64,000 nucleotides of DNA from Chryseobacterium glaciei (GCF_001648155.1 NZ_CP015199.1:4349001-4413000); one strand, 5' to 3'; positions 27,591 through 35,945 are shown, counted from the first letter of the stretch. Translations and numbers: made by a program. The notes: generated from the sequence alone by a model not told the origin.

Positions 27591-27669
27591 GTTGGTTTTT
27601 CGCAAAGGCGCAAAGTTATTTTCTTTAAGTTTGTGTTTTAAGACGCAAGGATTTTATCTTCGATAAAAT
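27591..27669 (+). repeat. Left terminal inverted repeat of the GxxExxY cassette
   Basis: Outer part GTTGGTTTTTCGCAAAGGCG, then CAAAGTT, is identical (27 bp) to the reverse complement of 28167-28193. An inner part TGTTTTAAGACGCAAGG is also identical (17 bp) to the complement of 28135-28151. It ends with an 8-bp stem, ATTTTATC/GATAAAAT, and a TTC loop. Confidence 0.9.
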
Positions 27670-27723
27670 TTAAAACTGCATATTTGTATTATTCAAATTA
27701 GTATAAAATCAAACACAACACAA

Positions 27724-28101
27724 ATGACAGAAAATGAATTATCAAAAATAGTTTTTGAGATAGGATTAAAAATACACAAGAAATTAGGGGCAGGATTATT
27801 TGAACATGTTTATGAAGAATGTCTATTCTATGAGCTAACAAAGGCTGGCCTTTTTGTAGAAAAACAAAAACTCCTTCCAATTATCTATGATGAATTAAAA
27901 ATTGAAAATGCTTTCAGATTGGATATGATTGTCGAAAATAAATTAATTTTAGAAATAAAAACAGTTGATTATATTAATCCAACACATAAGTCACAACTTC
28001 TAACATATCTAAAGATGACAAATTGCAAATTAGGATTATTAATAAATTTTCAAAGCGATCTTTTCAAAAATGGGATAACAAGAATCGTAAACTTTATATA
28101 A
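27724..28101 (+). CDS. GxxExxY family PD-(D/E)XK nuclease-like protein
   Basis: A 125-residue protein. The name-giving motif is GLFEHVY (Gly24, Glu27, Tyr30). The PD-(D/E)XK nuclease signature follows as FRLDMIVE with Asp67 and LEIKT with Glu77 and Lys79. The C-terminal part HKSQLLTYLKMTNCKLGLLI is typical of the family. Family members are found sporadically in many genomes; their biological role is not established. A near-consensus -7 box (CATATTTG, 27679-27686) precedes it inside the cassette, so it probably has its own promoter. All expected catalytic residues are present. Confidence 0.88.
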   Translation: MTENELSKIVFEIGLKIHKKLGAGLFEHVYEECLFYELTKAGLFVEKQKLLPIIYDELKIENAFRLDMIVENKLILEIKTVDYINPTHKSQLLTYLKMTNCKLGLLINFQSDLFKNGITRIVNFI

Positions 28102-28115
28102 ATAATCAGCATTAA

Positions 28116-28193
28116 AATTTGACAAAGTCAAATTCCTTGCGTCTTAAAACAGTATTTTGTAAAATAAACTTTGCGCCTTTGCGAAAAACCAAC
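28116..28193 (-). repeat. Right terminal inverted repeat of the GxxExxY cassette
   Basis: Reverse-complement counterpart of 27591-27669. Its inner stem-loop is AATTTGAC/GTCAAATT with an AAA loop. Compared with the left copy, three base pairs of the stem differ on both strands so that pairing is preserved. Confidence 0.9.
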
Positions 28194-28201
28194 AAAGAGA
28201 A

Positions 28202-29125
28202 ATGCACTTACAAATCAAACAAGCAAACATCGGCTACAATAAAATCTTAATTTCAAATGCTTCTGCCCATTTGAATTTAGGAGACGTATGCTTATTGATT
28301 GGTAACAACGGTGTCGGGAAAACTACTTTAATCAAATCTATTCTCCATCAAAATCCTTTATTAAGCGGAGAAATTTCTATTAATAATAAAAATATAAAAA
28401 ATCTTTCCGTTAAAGAAATTGCGGAAAATATTGCGGTTGTTTTTTCAAAATCGATAATTCCGCAGAATTATACGGTTGAAGATCTTATTTCGCTAGGGAA
28501 ATATATTTACTACCCTTTCTATTTCGAGCTTAAAAAAGAAGACAGAGAAGAAGTTTCTGATATTATCAAAGCATTAGATTTAGACCAATATAAACATACT
28601 CTTCTTAAAAACCTCTCAGATGGAAACCTTCAAAAAGCTTTTATTGGAAGAGCTTTAACCCAGAACTCTCCTATCATTATTCTTGACGAACCTACGACTC
28701 ATTTAGATGAGAAGAATAAAATTATCATCTTAAAAACGCTTAGAAAATTATCCAAAGAACAGAACAAATTGATCTTGTTTTCTTCCCATGATTGGCGACT
28801 GGCAAAAGAATTTGCAGATAAAATTTGGTACGTAAAAGACAGTCATTTATACTCCGGAATTGTGGAAGATCTTTTGCTTCAACATGAGGAGTTAACAAAT
28901 GCTTCTTTATTTCAAGTCAATGAAAATTTTGTAGCTCCAAAAATCATCGCACCTGATTTTTATAAAGAAATGTTGTATTCTTTGCTTCAAAAAAACTTCC
29001 AAAAAGACCTTTCTTCATTAAATTTTGAGTTTCAAAACAACTTTTGGGTTATTTCCAATGATTCAATCAAACAACAATGCGAATCCTTCGAAGAAATAGT
29101 TAATTTCGTGAAAACCATTTACTAA
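28202..29125 (+). CDS. FecE-type iron ABC transporter ATPase
   Basis: A 307-residue ATP-binding subunit. Walker A GNNGVGKTT near residue 34-42, signature LSDGNLQKAFIGRAL, Walker B IIILDEPTTHLD and switch His in LFSSHDWRLA. The signature is LSDGN rather than LSGGQ. A C-terminal extension of about 80 residues follows the usual domain end and is of unknown role. It pairs with the permease at 26614, from which it is separated by the GxxExxY cassette. Confidence 0.88.
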   Translation: MHLQIKQANIGYNKILISNASAHLNLGDVCLLIGNNGVGKTTLIKSILHQNPLLSGEISINNKNIKNLSVKEIAENIAVVFSKSIIPQNYTVEDLISLGKYIYYPFYFELKKEDREEVSDIIKALDLDQYKHTLLKNLSDGNLQKAFIGRALTQNSPIIILDEPTTHLDEKNKIIILKTLRKLSKEQNKLILFSSHDWRLAKEFADKIWYVKDSHLYSGIVEDLLLQHEELTNASLFQVNENFVAPKIIAPDFYKEMLYSLLQKNFQKDLSSLNFEFQNNFWVISNDSIKQQCESFEEIVNFVKTIY

Positions 29126-29151
29126 TACATGTTTTTCTTTATTAACTTCAT

Positions 29152-29171
29152 ATACTATGCATGCATAGTAT
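29152..29171. promoter_or_regulatory. Distal MarR-type operator palindrome
   Basis: A perfect 20-bp palindrome, ATACTATGCA followed by its complement. Its 83-bp-distant near-copy lies at the marR promoter. Confidence 0.75.
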
Positions 29172-29233
29172 TATGCTAATCATACAATTTAATCATCTAG
29201 CAGTCAGGTTATTAACAAAATTTAACGTTAATA

Positions 29234-29266
29234 AATACTATGCATGCATAATATTTACTACATTTG
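29234..29266 (+). promoter_or_regulatory. marR/fad operon promoter with overlapping operator
   Basis: AATACTATGCA/TGCATAATATT (29234-29255) is a 22-bp palindrome with one mismatched pair. Four bases downstream is TACATTTG (29259-29266), a full -7 TAnnTTTG match, and the start codon is at 29288. The operator covers the -33 region, so binding should block transcription. Confidence 0.75.
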
Positions 29267-29287
29267 AATTAAACCATTTCCACAAAC

Positions 29288-29740
29288 ATGATGGACAACA
29301 ATAAAGATAAAATAGAAAATGTAGATCTAATTTTAAAGCAGACTTGGTTGGCTGTTTCTAAAATGTATACAGATCTTGCTCAGGAACATGATTCCACGGC
29401 TGTTCAGGCGCTTACGCTTCTTAAAATTGATCCAAAAGAAGGGACTAGAAGTACGAATTTAGGTCCTAAAATGGCTATTGAACCAACTTCTTTAACGAGA
29501 ATTATAAAACTTCTTGAAGACAACGGATATATCTATAAAGAAAAGACAACCACAGACAAACGTGAAGTGATCATTAAACTTACCGATAAAGGACTGAATT
29601 CCAGAAACATGTCTAAAGAAGTTGTAGTTAATTTCAACAAAAGAGTAATGGAAAAAATTGCTCCCGAAAAGTTGGATACTTTCAAGGAAGTGATGGTTGA
29701 GATCATGAAAATTGCGATCGATTTAAATAATAAAAAATAA
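29288..29740 (+). CDS. MarR family transcriptional regulator of beta-oxidation
   Basis: A 150-residue winged-helix regulator. The helix-turn-helix region is STNLGPKMAIEPTSLTRIIKLL followed by the wing KEKTTTDKREVIIKLTDKG (read as two segments around the conserved D-R). Helices at both ends would form the dimer. It is the first gene of the fadN-fadA-fadE operon (22 bp to the next start) and carries two matching palindromes upstream, so autoregulated repression relieved by an acyl-CoA-type ligand is a reasonable inference. Confidence 0.88.
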   Translation: MMDNNKDKIENVDLILKQTWLAVSKMYTDLAQEHDSTAVQALTLLKIDPKEGTRSTNLGPKMAIEPTSLTRIIKLLEDNGYIYKEKTTTDKREVIIKLTDKGLNSRNMSKEVVVNFNKRVMEKIAPEKLDTFKEVMVEIMKIAIDLNNKK

Positions 29741-29761
29741 TATAACAAATCAATAAATCAA

Positions 29762-32155
29762 ATGAAAAGAAGAATCAAACACGTAACGGTTCTTGGTTCA
29801 GGAATTATGGGAAGCGGTATTGCGGCTCACTTCGCTAATATTGGCGTAGAGGTTTCGCTTTTGGATATCGTTCCTTTTGAATTAACTGAAGCAGAACAGA
29901 AAAAAGGTTTGACCAAAGATGACAAAGCGGTAAGAAACAGAATCGCTTCTGAAAACTTTGAAAAACTGAAAAAAGCAAGTCCGGCTCTACTCTATTCTCC
30001 AAAATTCGCAGATAGAATCAAGGTTGGAAATTTTGATGATGATTTACCAAAAATAAAAAATACAGACTGGATTATTGAAGTTGTGGTTGAAAGACTTGAC
30101 ATCAAAAAATCAGTTTACGAGAAAATCGAACAATTCAGAAAACCGGGAACTTTAGTTTCTTCAAACACTTCCGGAATTCCAATTAATATGTTGGTTGAAG
30201 GAAGAAGCGACGATTTCAAACATTATTTTGCAGGAACACACTTCTTTAATCCTGTAAGATACCTTCCTCTTTTAGAGATTATTCCTACAACTGATACAGC
30301 TCCGGAAATCATTGATTTCTATATGAATTACGGAGCAAAATTCTTAGGTAAAACAACCGTTTTAGCGAAAGATACTCCTGCATTTATTGCCAATAGAATT
30401 GGGGTTTTCTCAATGATGGATTTGCTTCACAACGTTCAGAAATTAGAATTAACCGTTTCTGAAGTTGATAAATTAACAGGTCCAGTAATCGGTCGTCCAA
30501 AATCTGCAACGTTCAGAACTGCTGATGTTGTTGGTTTGGATACGTTGGTGATGGTTGCAAACGGCGTTCGTAACAGCGGTGCTGAAGCGAATAATTTCAA
30601 TGATGTTTTTGCTCTTCCAAGTTATATCCAGAAAATGGTTGATAATAAATGGCTAGGTTCAAAAACTGAGCAAGGTTTCTATAAAAAGGTGAAAAATGCA
30701 GAAGGAAAATCTGAAATTCACGGATTAAACCTTGATACATTAGAATATGAACTTCAAGGAAAATCTTCTTTCCCTACTTTAGAATTAACTAAAAATATTG
30801 ATAAGCCGATTGACAGATTTAAAGTCCTAATTGGTGGAAAAGACAAAGCCGGAGAACTTTACAGAAAATCGTTAGGTGCATTATTCGCTTATGTTTCGCA
30901 TAAAGTTCCTGAAATTTCTGATGAAGTTTACAAAATCGATGATGCCATGAGAGCAGGTTTCGGTTGGGAAAGCGGACCATTTGAAATCTGGGATGCCGTT
31001 GGTGTTCAAAAAGGTATTGAATTGGCTAAAGATGCAGGTTACGAAGTTTCAGACTGGGTGAAAAATGTAGAGACTTTCTATAAAGTTAATGATGAAGGAC
31101 AAAGTATTTATGTTGATAAAAACTCAGGTGAATACAACAAAATTCCGGGTCAGGATGCTTTCATTATTTTAGATAATATCAGAAAAAACAAAACGCTTTG
31201 GAGTAATTCGGGAGCTTCGATTGAAGATTTAGGCGACGGAATTATCAACTTCGAGATTCGTTCTAAAATGAACTCTCTTGGAGGCGAAGTTCTGGATGGA
31301 TTAAACAGAGCCATTGATTTAGCTGAAAAAGAATATGACGGATTAGTTATCGGAAATCAAGGTACAAATTTCTCTGTTGGAGCGAATTTAGCAATGATTT
31401 TAATGATGGCTATCGAGCAGGATTGGGATGATTTAAACATGGCAATTGCTTATTTCCAGAAATCGATGATGAGAGTTCGTTACTCCTCTATTCCGGTTGT
31501 CGTTGCTCCTCACGGAATGACGCTTGGTGGTGGTTGTGAAATGACGATGCACGCCGACAGAGTGGTTGCAGCAGCAGAAACTTACATCGGACTGGTTGAA
31601 ACCGGAGTTGGTGTAATTCCTGGTGGTGGTGGAACGAAAGAACTGACATTGAGAACTTCAAGAGAATTCCACAGCGATGATGTTAAAAATAACAGACTTC
31701 GTGAAGCTTTCATGAATATCGCGATGGGTAAAGTAGCAACTTCTGCTTATGAAGCCTACGATATGGGAATTCTTGAAAAAGGAAAAGATATTGTTTCCGT
31801 AAGCAAAAACAGACAGATTGCAGAAGCTAAAAAGATTGCAAAATTATTGGCTGAACAAGGTTATACTCAACCAATCGAGCAGAAAGTAAAAGTTCTTGGT
31901 AAAGATGCATTGGGAATGTTCTATGTTGGAACTGACCAAATGTTGACAGGAAACTTCATCTCTGCACACGACAAGAAAATTGCAGATAAATTAGCGAATG
32001 TAATGGTCGGTGGGAATCTTTCTGAACCAACAATCGTTACTGAACAATATTTACTGAATCTTGAAAGAGAAACATTCTTACAACTTTGTGGTGAAAGAAA
32101 AACATTGGAGAGAATTCAATATATGTTACAAAACGGAAAACCATTAAGAAATTAA
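29762..32155 (+). CDS. fadN: 3-hydroxyacyl-CoA dehydrogenase/enoyl-CoA hydratase (FadN-like)
   Basis: A 797-residue bifunctional beta-oxidation enzyme. The NAD-binding dehydrogenase domain is N-terminal (TVLGSGIMGSGIAAHFANIG, catalytic-His segment GTHFFNPVRYLPLLEII), and an enoyl-CoA hydratase domain is C-terminal (NFSVGANLAMILMMAIEQDW, GGGCEMTMHADR, ETGVGVIPGGGG). This order is that of Bacillus FadN, opposite to E. coli FadB. The gene order FadN-FadA-FadE also matches Bacillus. It hydrates enoyl-CoA and oxidises 3-hydroxyacyl-CoA. Confidence 0.93.
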   Translation: MKRRIKHVTVLGSGIMGSGIAAHFANIGVEVSLLDIVPFELTEAEQKKGLTKDDKAVRNRIASENFEKLKKASPALLYSPKFADRIKVGNFDDDLPKIKNTDWIIEVVVERLDIKKSVYEKIEQFRKPGTLVSSNTSGIPINMLVEGRSDDFKHYFAGTHFFNPVRYLPLLEIIPTTDTAPEIIDFYMNYGAKFLGKTTVLAKDTPAFIANRIGVFSMMDLLHNVQKLELTVSEVDKLTGPVIGRPKSATFRTADVVGLDTLVMVANGVRNSGAEANNFNDVFALPSYIQKMVDNKWLGSKTEQGFYKKVKNAEGKSEIHGLNLDTLEYELQGKSSFPTLELTKNIDKPIDRFKVLIGGKDKAGELYRKSLGALFAYVSHKVPEISDEVYKIDDAMRAGFGWESGPFEIWDAVGVQKGIELAKDAGYEVSDWVKNVETFYKVNDEGQSIYVDKNSGEYNKIPGQDAFIILDNIRKNKTLWSNSGASIEDLGDGIINFEIRSKMNSLGGEVLDGLNRAIDLAEKEYDGLVIGNQGTNFSVGANLAMILMMAIEQDWDDLNMAIAYFQKSMMRVRYSSIPVVVAPHGMTLGGGCEMTMHADRVVAAAETYIGLVETGVGVIPGGGGTKELTLRTSREFHSDDVKNNRLREAFMNIAMGKVATSAYEAYDMGILEKGKDIVSVSKNRQIAEAKKIAKLLAEQGYTQPIEQKVKVLGKDALGMFYVGTDQMLTGNFISAHDKKIADKLANVMVGGNLSEPTIVTEQYLLNLERETFLQLCGERKTLERIQYMLQNGKPLRN

Positions 32156-32169
32156 CTGTCAAGTTTTGA

Positions 32170-32214
32170 GCCACGAAGTGGCGAAACAACAATAGCATCG
32201 GGTGAAACCCGGTG
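32170..32214. repeat. REP-like pair of GAA-loop hairpins
   Basis: GCCAC-GAA-GTGGC (32170-32182) is followed 13 bp later by CATCGGGT-GAA-ACCCGGTG (32196-32214, one G-T pair). Two hairpins with the same GAA loop joined by a fixed-looking linker resemble REP/BIME units. They lie between fadN and fadA. Confidence 0.7.
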
Positions 32215-32237
32215 TAAAAATAAAAACCAAAATTAAA

Positions 32238-33419
32238 ATGTCAAAACAAGCATACATAGTAAAAGGATTTAGAACAGCGGTAGGAAAAGCGCCAAAAGGC
32301 TCCCTTCGTTTTACTCGTCCTGACGTAATGGCGGCTACAGTTATTGAAAAATTAATGGCTGAACTTCCGCAATTAGACAAAAACAGAATCGATGACCTTA
32401 TCGTAGGAAATGCAATGCCAGAAGCTGAACAAGGCTTAAACGTTGCTCGTTTGATCTCTTTAATGGGATTAAATACAGACAAAGTTCCCGGAGTTACCGT
32501 AAACAGATATTGTGCATCAGGAAGTGAGGCGATTGCAATTGCTTCTGCAAAAATTCAGGCAGGAATGGCTGATTGTATTATTGCAGGTGGTACAGAATCA
32601 ATGTCTTACATACCAATGGGTGGTTATAAGCCTGTTCCTGAAACGGAAATTGCAAAAACAAATCCTGATTATTATTGGGGAATGGGTTACACTGCCGAAG
32701 AGGTTGCAAAACAATATAATATCACAAGAGAAGAACAGGATCAGTTCGCTTTTGAATCTCATATGAAGGCTTTAAAAGCCAATCAGGAAGGTAAATTTGC
32801 CAGCCAGATTGTTTCGATTCCTGTTGAATATAATTTCTTAGACGAAAACCAGAAAATGCAGACTAAAAAGTTTGACTTTTCAGTAGATGAAGGGCCAAGA
32901 GCAGATACTTCATTGGCAGGTTTGACTAAATTAAAACCAGTATTTAAAAACGGAGGAAGCGTAACTGCCGGCAACTCTTCTCAAATGAGTGATGGAGCAG
33001 CTTTCGTAATGGTGATGAGCGAAGAAATGGTAAAAGAATTAGGATTGGAGCCAGAAGCAAGATTAGTTGCTTACGCAGCTGCAGGTCTTGAGCCTAGAAT
33101 CATGGGAATGGGACCAATTTATGCAATTCCAAAAGCTTTGAAACAAGCAGGTTTAGAATTAAAAGATATTGAATTAATCGAATTAAACGAAGCATTCGCA
33201 TCACAATCTGTTGCCATCAAAAAAGAATTAGACTTAAATCCTGATATCTTAAATGTAAACGGAGGCGCCATCGCTCTTGGTCACCCACTTGGATGTACAG
33301 GAACAAAATTAACCGTTCAACTTCTTGACGAAATGAGAAAACGTGGAAACAAATACGGAATGGTTTCTATGTGCGTTGGAACGGGTCAAGGTGCAGCTTC
33401 AATTTTTGAACTCTTATAA
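32238..33419 (+). CDS. fadA: Acetyl-CoA acyltransferase (3-ketoacyl-CoA thiolase)
   Basis: A 393-residue thiolase that cleaves 3-ketoacyl-CoA with CoA. The nucleophile is in NRYCASGSEA (Cys92), the catalytic His in GHPLGCTG (His349) and the acid/base Cys in MCVGTGQG (Cys379). The ATG at 32238 is chosen: the longer reading from a GTG at 32202 starts inside a REP-like hairpin. Part of the MarR-fad operon. Confidence 0.95.
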   Translation: MSKQAYIVKGFRTAVGKAPKGSLRFTRPDVMAATVIEKLMAELPQLDKNRIDDLIVGNAMPEAEQGLNVARLISLMGLNTDKVPGVTVNRYCASGSEAIAIASAKIQAGMADCIIAGGTESMSYIPMGGYKPVPETEIAKTNPDYYWGMGYTAEEVAKQYNITREEQDQFAFESHMKALKANQEGKFASQIVSIPVEYNFLDENQKMQTKKFDFSVDEGPRADTSLAGLTKLKPVFKNGGSVTAGNSSQMSDGAAFVMVMSEEMVKELGLEPEARLVAYAAAGLEPRIMGMGPIYAIPKALKQAGLELKDIELIELNEAFASQSVAIKKELDLNPDILNVNGGAIALGHPLGCTGTKLTVQLLDEMRKRGNKYGMVSMCVGTGQGAASIFELL

Positions 33420-33432
33420 TAAAATAAAAACT

Positions 33433-33465
33433 AAACCTTCAAGGTTTTTAAAACCTTGAAGGTTT
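33433..33465. repeat. Perfect palindromic hairpin between fadA and fadE
   Basis: Perfect 15-bp arms (AAACCTTCAAGGTTT and complement) flank a TTA loop. There is no T run, so it is more likely a dispersed palindromic repeat or mRNA-processing site than a terminator. Confidence 0.75.
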
Positions 33466-33492
33466 CCTTAATAAGAAAAAATCAAGTATTAA

Positions 33493-35271
33493 ATGGGAAA
33501 TATATTAAAAGGAGGAGAATTCTTAATTAAAGAAATTCCTGCAAACGAAATTTTCAGCCTTGAAGAACTAAGCGAAGAGCAAAAAATGCTTCGCGATTCT
33601 GCTAAAGAATTTATAGATAGAGAAGTTATTCCACACCACGATCGTTTTGAGAAAAAAGATTATGCATTGACTGAAGAAACAATGCGTAAATTAGGTGAAA
33701 TGGGACTGTTAGGAATCACAGTTCCTGAAGAATACGGCGGTCTTGGAATGGGATTCGTAAGCACGATGTTGGCTTGCGATTACGTTTCTGGAGGAAATGG
33801 CTCATTAGCAACAGCTTATGGAGCGCATACAGGAATCGGAACACTTCCAACTCTTCTTTACGGAAGTGAAGAATTGAAAAAGAAATATCTTCCGGATTTA
33901 GCGACAGGAACAAAGTTCGGAGCTTATTGTTTGACAGAGCCGGATGCTGGTTCTGATGCCAACTCAGGAAAAACAAGAGCAAAATTGTCAGAAGATGGGA
34001 AACATTATATCATCAACGGACAAAAAATGTGGATTTCTAATGCAGGTTTTGCAGATACTTTCACTTTGTTTGCTAAAATTGATGATGATAAAAATATTAC
34101 AGGTTTTGTAATTAATCGTTCTGAATTGGAGAATCCTGAAAGTTTGACTTTCGGTGAAGAAGAACATAAACTAGGTATTCGTTCGTCTTCTACGCGTCAG
34201 GTTTTCTTCAATGATATGAAGATTCCTGTAGAGAATATGTTGGGTGAAAGAAATAATGGTTTCAAAATCGCTTTGAATGCATTAAATGTTGGTAGAATTA
34301 AATTAGCTGCAGCAAACCTTGACGGACAAAGAAGAATCTTAAACCACTCTATCCAATATTCAAACGAAAGAAAACAGTTTGGAGTTGCAATCTCAACTTT
34401 CGGAGCAATCAGAAAGAAAATTGCTGAAATGTCAACTGGCGTTTTCGTAAGTGAAGCTGGTTCTTACCGTTTAGCAAAAAATGTTGAAGATAAGATTGAA
34501 GAATTAGTTGCTGGAGGAATGGATCATCAACAAGCTGAATTAAAAGGTGTTGAAGAGTTCGCAGTAGAAGCTTCAATTCTTAAAGTTTTTGTATCAGATC
34601 TTACTCAAAATACTGCCGATGAAGGAATCCAGATCTATGGAGGAATGGGATTCTCAGAAGACACTCCAATGGAAGCTGCATGGAGAGATGCAAGAATTGG
34701 AAGAATCTACGAAGGAACCAATGAAATCAACAGACTTCTTGCGGTTGGAATGCTAATCAAAAGAGCAATGAAAGGTGAACTAGATTTACTTTCTCCTGCA
34801 ATGGCAATCAGCAAAGAATTGATGGGAATTCCGTCATTCGAAGTTCCTGATTATTCTGCATTTATGAGTGAAGAAAAAGCAATTATCTCTAATCTTAAGA
34901 AAGTTTTCTTAATGGTTTCAGGAGCTGCTCTTCAAAAATTCATGATGGATGTTGAAAAACAGCAACATTTATTATTAAATGCTTCTGAAATTCTTAACCA
35001 GATCTACATGGCTGAATCTGCAGTATTAAGAGCTGAAAAACACTTCTCTGCTGATTCTGTGGAAGCTGCAATGGCTCAGTTAAACCTTTACAAAGCAATC
35101 GACAAAATCATTGCTGGTGCAAAAGAAGGAATTGTTTCTTTTGCGGAAGGTGACGAACAGAGAATGATGCTTTCTGGATTAAGAAGATTCACAAAATATA
35201 CAAATAGTCCAAATGTAGTGGCATTAACTGAAAAAGTAGCTGCCCATTATATTGAAAAAGGACATTACTAA
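33493..35271 (+). CDS. fadE: Acyl-CoA dehydrogenase
   Basis: A 592-residue FAD-dependent acyl-CoA dehydrogenase of the longer type. Features: GLLGITVPEEYGGLGMGF, AYCLTEPDAGSDANS, QKMWISNAGFADTFTLFAK, and RIYEGTNEINR with the candidate base Glu407. A C-terminal extension of about 180 residues matches Bacillus FadE-size enzymes. It oxidises acyl-CoA to trans-2-enoyl-CoA and completes the operon; the electron acceptor ETF is not in the window. Confidence 0.93.
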   Translation: MGNILKGGEFLIKEIPANEIFSLEELSEEQKMLRDSAKEFIDREVIPHHDRFEKKDYALTEETMRKLGEMGLLGITVPEEYGGLGMGFVSTMLACDYVSGGNGSLATAYGAHTGIGTLPTLLYGSEELKKKYLPDLATGTKFGAYCLTEPDAGSDANSGKTRAKLSEDGKHYIINGQKMWISNAGFADTFTLFAKIDDDKNITGFVINRSELENPESLTFGEEEHKLGIRSSSTRQVFFNDMKIPVENMLGERNNGFKIALNALNVGRIKLAAANLDGQRRILNHSIQYSNERKQFGVAISTFGAIRKKIAEMSTGVFVSEAGSYRLAKNVEDKIEELVAGGMDHQQAELKGVEEFAVEASILKVFVSDLTQNTADEGIQIYGGMGFSEDTPMEAAWRDARIGRIYEGTNEINRLLAVGMLIKRAMKGELDLLSPAMAISKELMGIPSFEVPDYSAFMSEEKAIISNLKKVFLMVSGAALQKFMMDVEKQQHLLLNASEILNQIYMAESAVLRAEKHFSADSVEAAMAQLNLYKAIDKIIAGAKEGIVSFAEGDEQRMMLSGLRRFTKYTNSPNVVALTEKVAAHYIEKGHY

Positions 35272-35328
35272 AAAGTAATTTTAAAGAAAAGAATTTCCAT
35301 TTTACTGAAACAGATTTTCTAAAACAAA

Positions 35329-35360
35329 AAATCCCGAAATTTACTTTCGGGATTTTTTTT
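35329..35360. terminator. Bidirectional terminator of fadE and the DUF805 gene
   Basis: AAATCCCGAAA/TTTCGGGATTT around a short loop with an A run on the left and eight T on the right. The hairpin core resembles the ccsA terminator at 5372-5403. Confidence 0.85.
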
Positions 35361-35362
35361 AA

Positions 35363-35767
35363 TTATAATTGCTTTTGTCCAATTTCATTAATTTCGTTGA
35401 AGTTTTCTTTAGGATTTACTCCATATTGATTTCTTCCTGGAGTTCCTTCAGTAGCACAAAGTATCAATAACCAAATTCCTCCAATAATTGGGATGAAAGC
35501 TATGAAAAACCACCATCCACTTTTATCAATATCGTGCATTCTTCTAATGAATACCGCTAAACCAGGGATAAAAGTCGCCAATCCATAAAGCAAATAAATA
35601 TATCCGTAAGGGATTTCCGGTGTAAATTTCAATCCCAAAACATTATCCAATACCGCTGCTATAATTGCAAAAATCGTATTGAATAAGAGATACATCCAAT
35701 ACTCTGTTCTTCTAGCTCTTCCATCAAAATCAGCGTACTGTTTTAATACTTTTAAATACCATTTCAT
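35363..35767 (-). CDS. DUF805 membrane protein
   Basis: A 134-residue DUF805 protein: FDGRARRTEYWMYLLFN at the start, three hydrophobic helices (about 24-44, 52-75, 85-110), and the RRMHDIDKSGWWFFI motif between helices. Inner membrane; function not known. The start at 35767 (MKWYLKVLKQY) fits the family; the upstream MSLTIKLKT reading is not needed. Confidence 0.85.
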   Translation of the reverse strand: MKWYLKVLKQYADFDGRARRTEYWMYLLFNTIFAIIAAVLDNVLGLKFTPEIPYGYIYLLYGLATFIPGLAVFIRRMHDIDKSGWWFFIAFIPIIGGIWLLILCATEGTPGRNQYGVNPKENFNEINEIGQKQL

Positions 35768-35937
35768 AGTTTTTAGTTTTATTGTTAAACTCAAAAATAA
35801 AGATTATTTTTAATAACATTGCTTTTTAATAAAAAAAATCTCTTTTATTGAAATAAAAAATTTTCACTGGCTAAAATTTATTTAAAGAAAAATACCATTA
35901 CAGAAAATTTTTAAGAAAAAGAATGGAAGATATTTTT

Positions 35938-35945
35938 TACTTTTG
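35938..35945 (+). promoter_or_regulatory. -7 box of the HD-hydrolase gene
   Basis: TACTTTTG, a full TAnnTTTG match, lies 19 bp before the ATG at 35965. It falls inside the longer reading frame that begins at 35923, which argues for the later start. Confidence 0.6.

Larger units (their letters stand above)
27591..28193. mobile_element. Putative mobile cassette carrying a GxxExxY nuclease gene
   Basis: This 603-bp segment is bounded by near-identical inverted repeats of about 79 bp, contains only the GxxExxY gene, and lies between the permease stop codon (27588) and the ATPase start (28202) of one ABC transporter. FecCD permease and ATPase genes are normally directly adjacent, so the cassette looks inserted. 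No transposase is present; a single-gene REP-like mobile unit is inferred. No target-site duplication could be recognised. Confidence 0.6.

Noticed and set aside
28202..29125. ATPase signature LSDGN as a sign of inactivation
   Set aside because: Walker A, Walker B and switch His are intact, and variation at this position occurs in active transporters.
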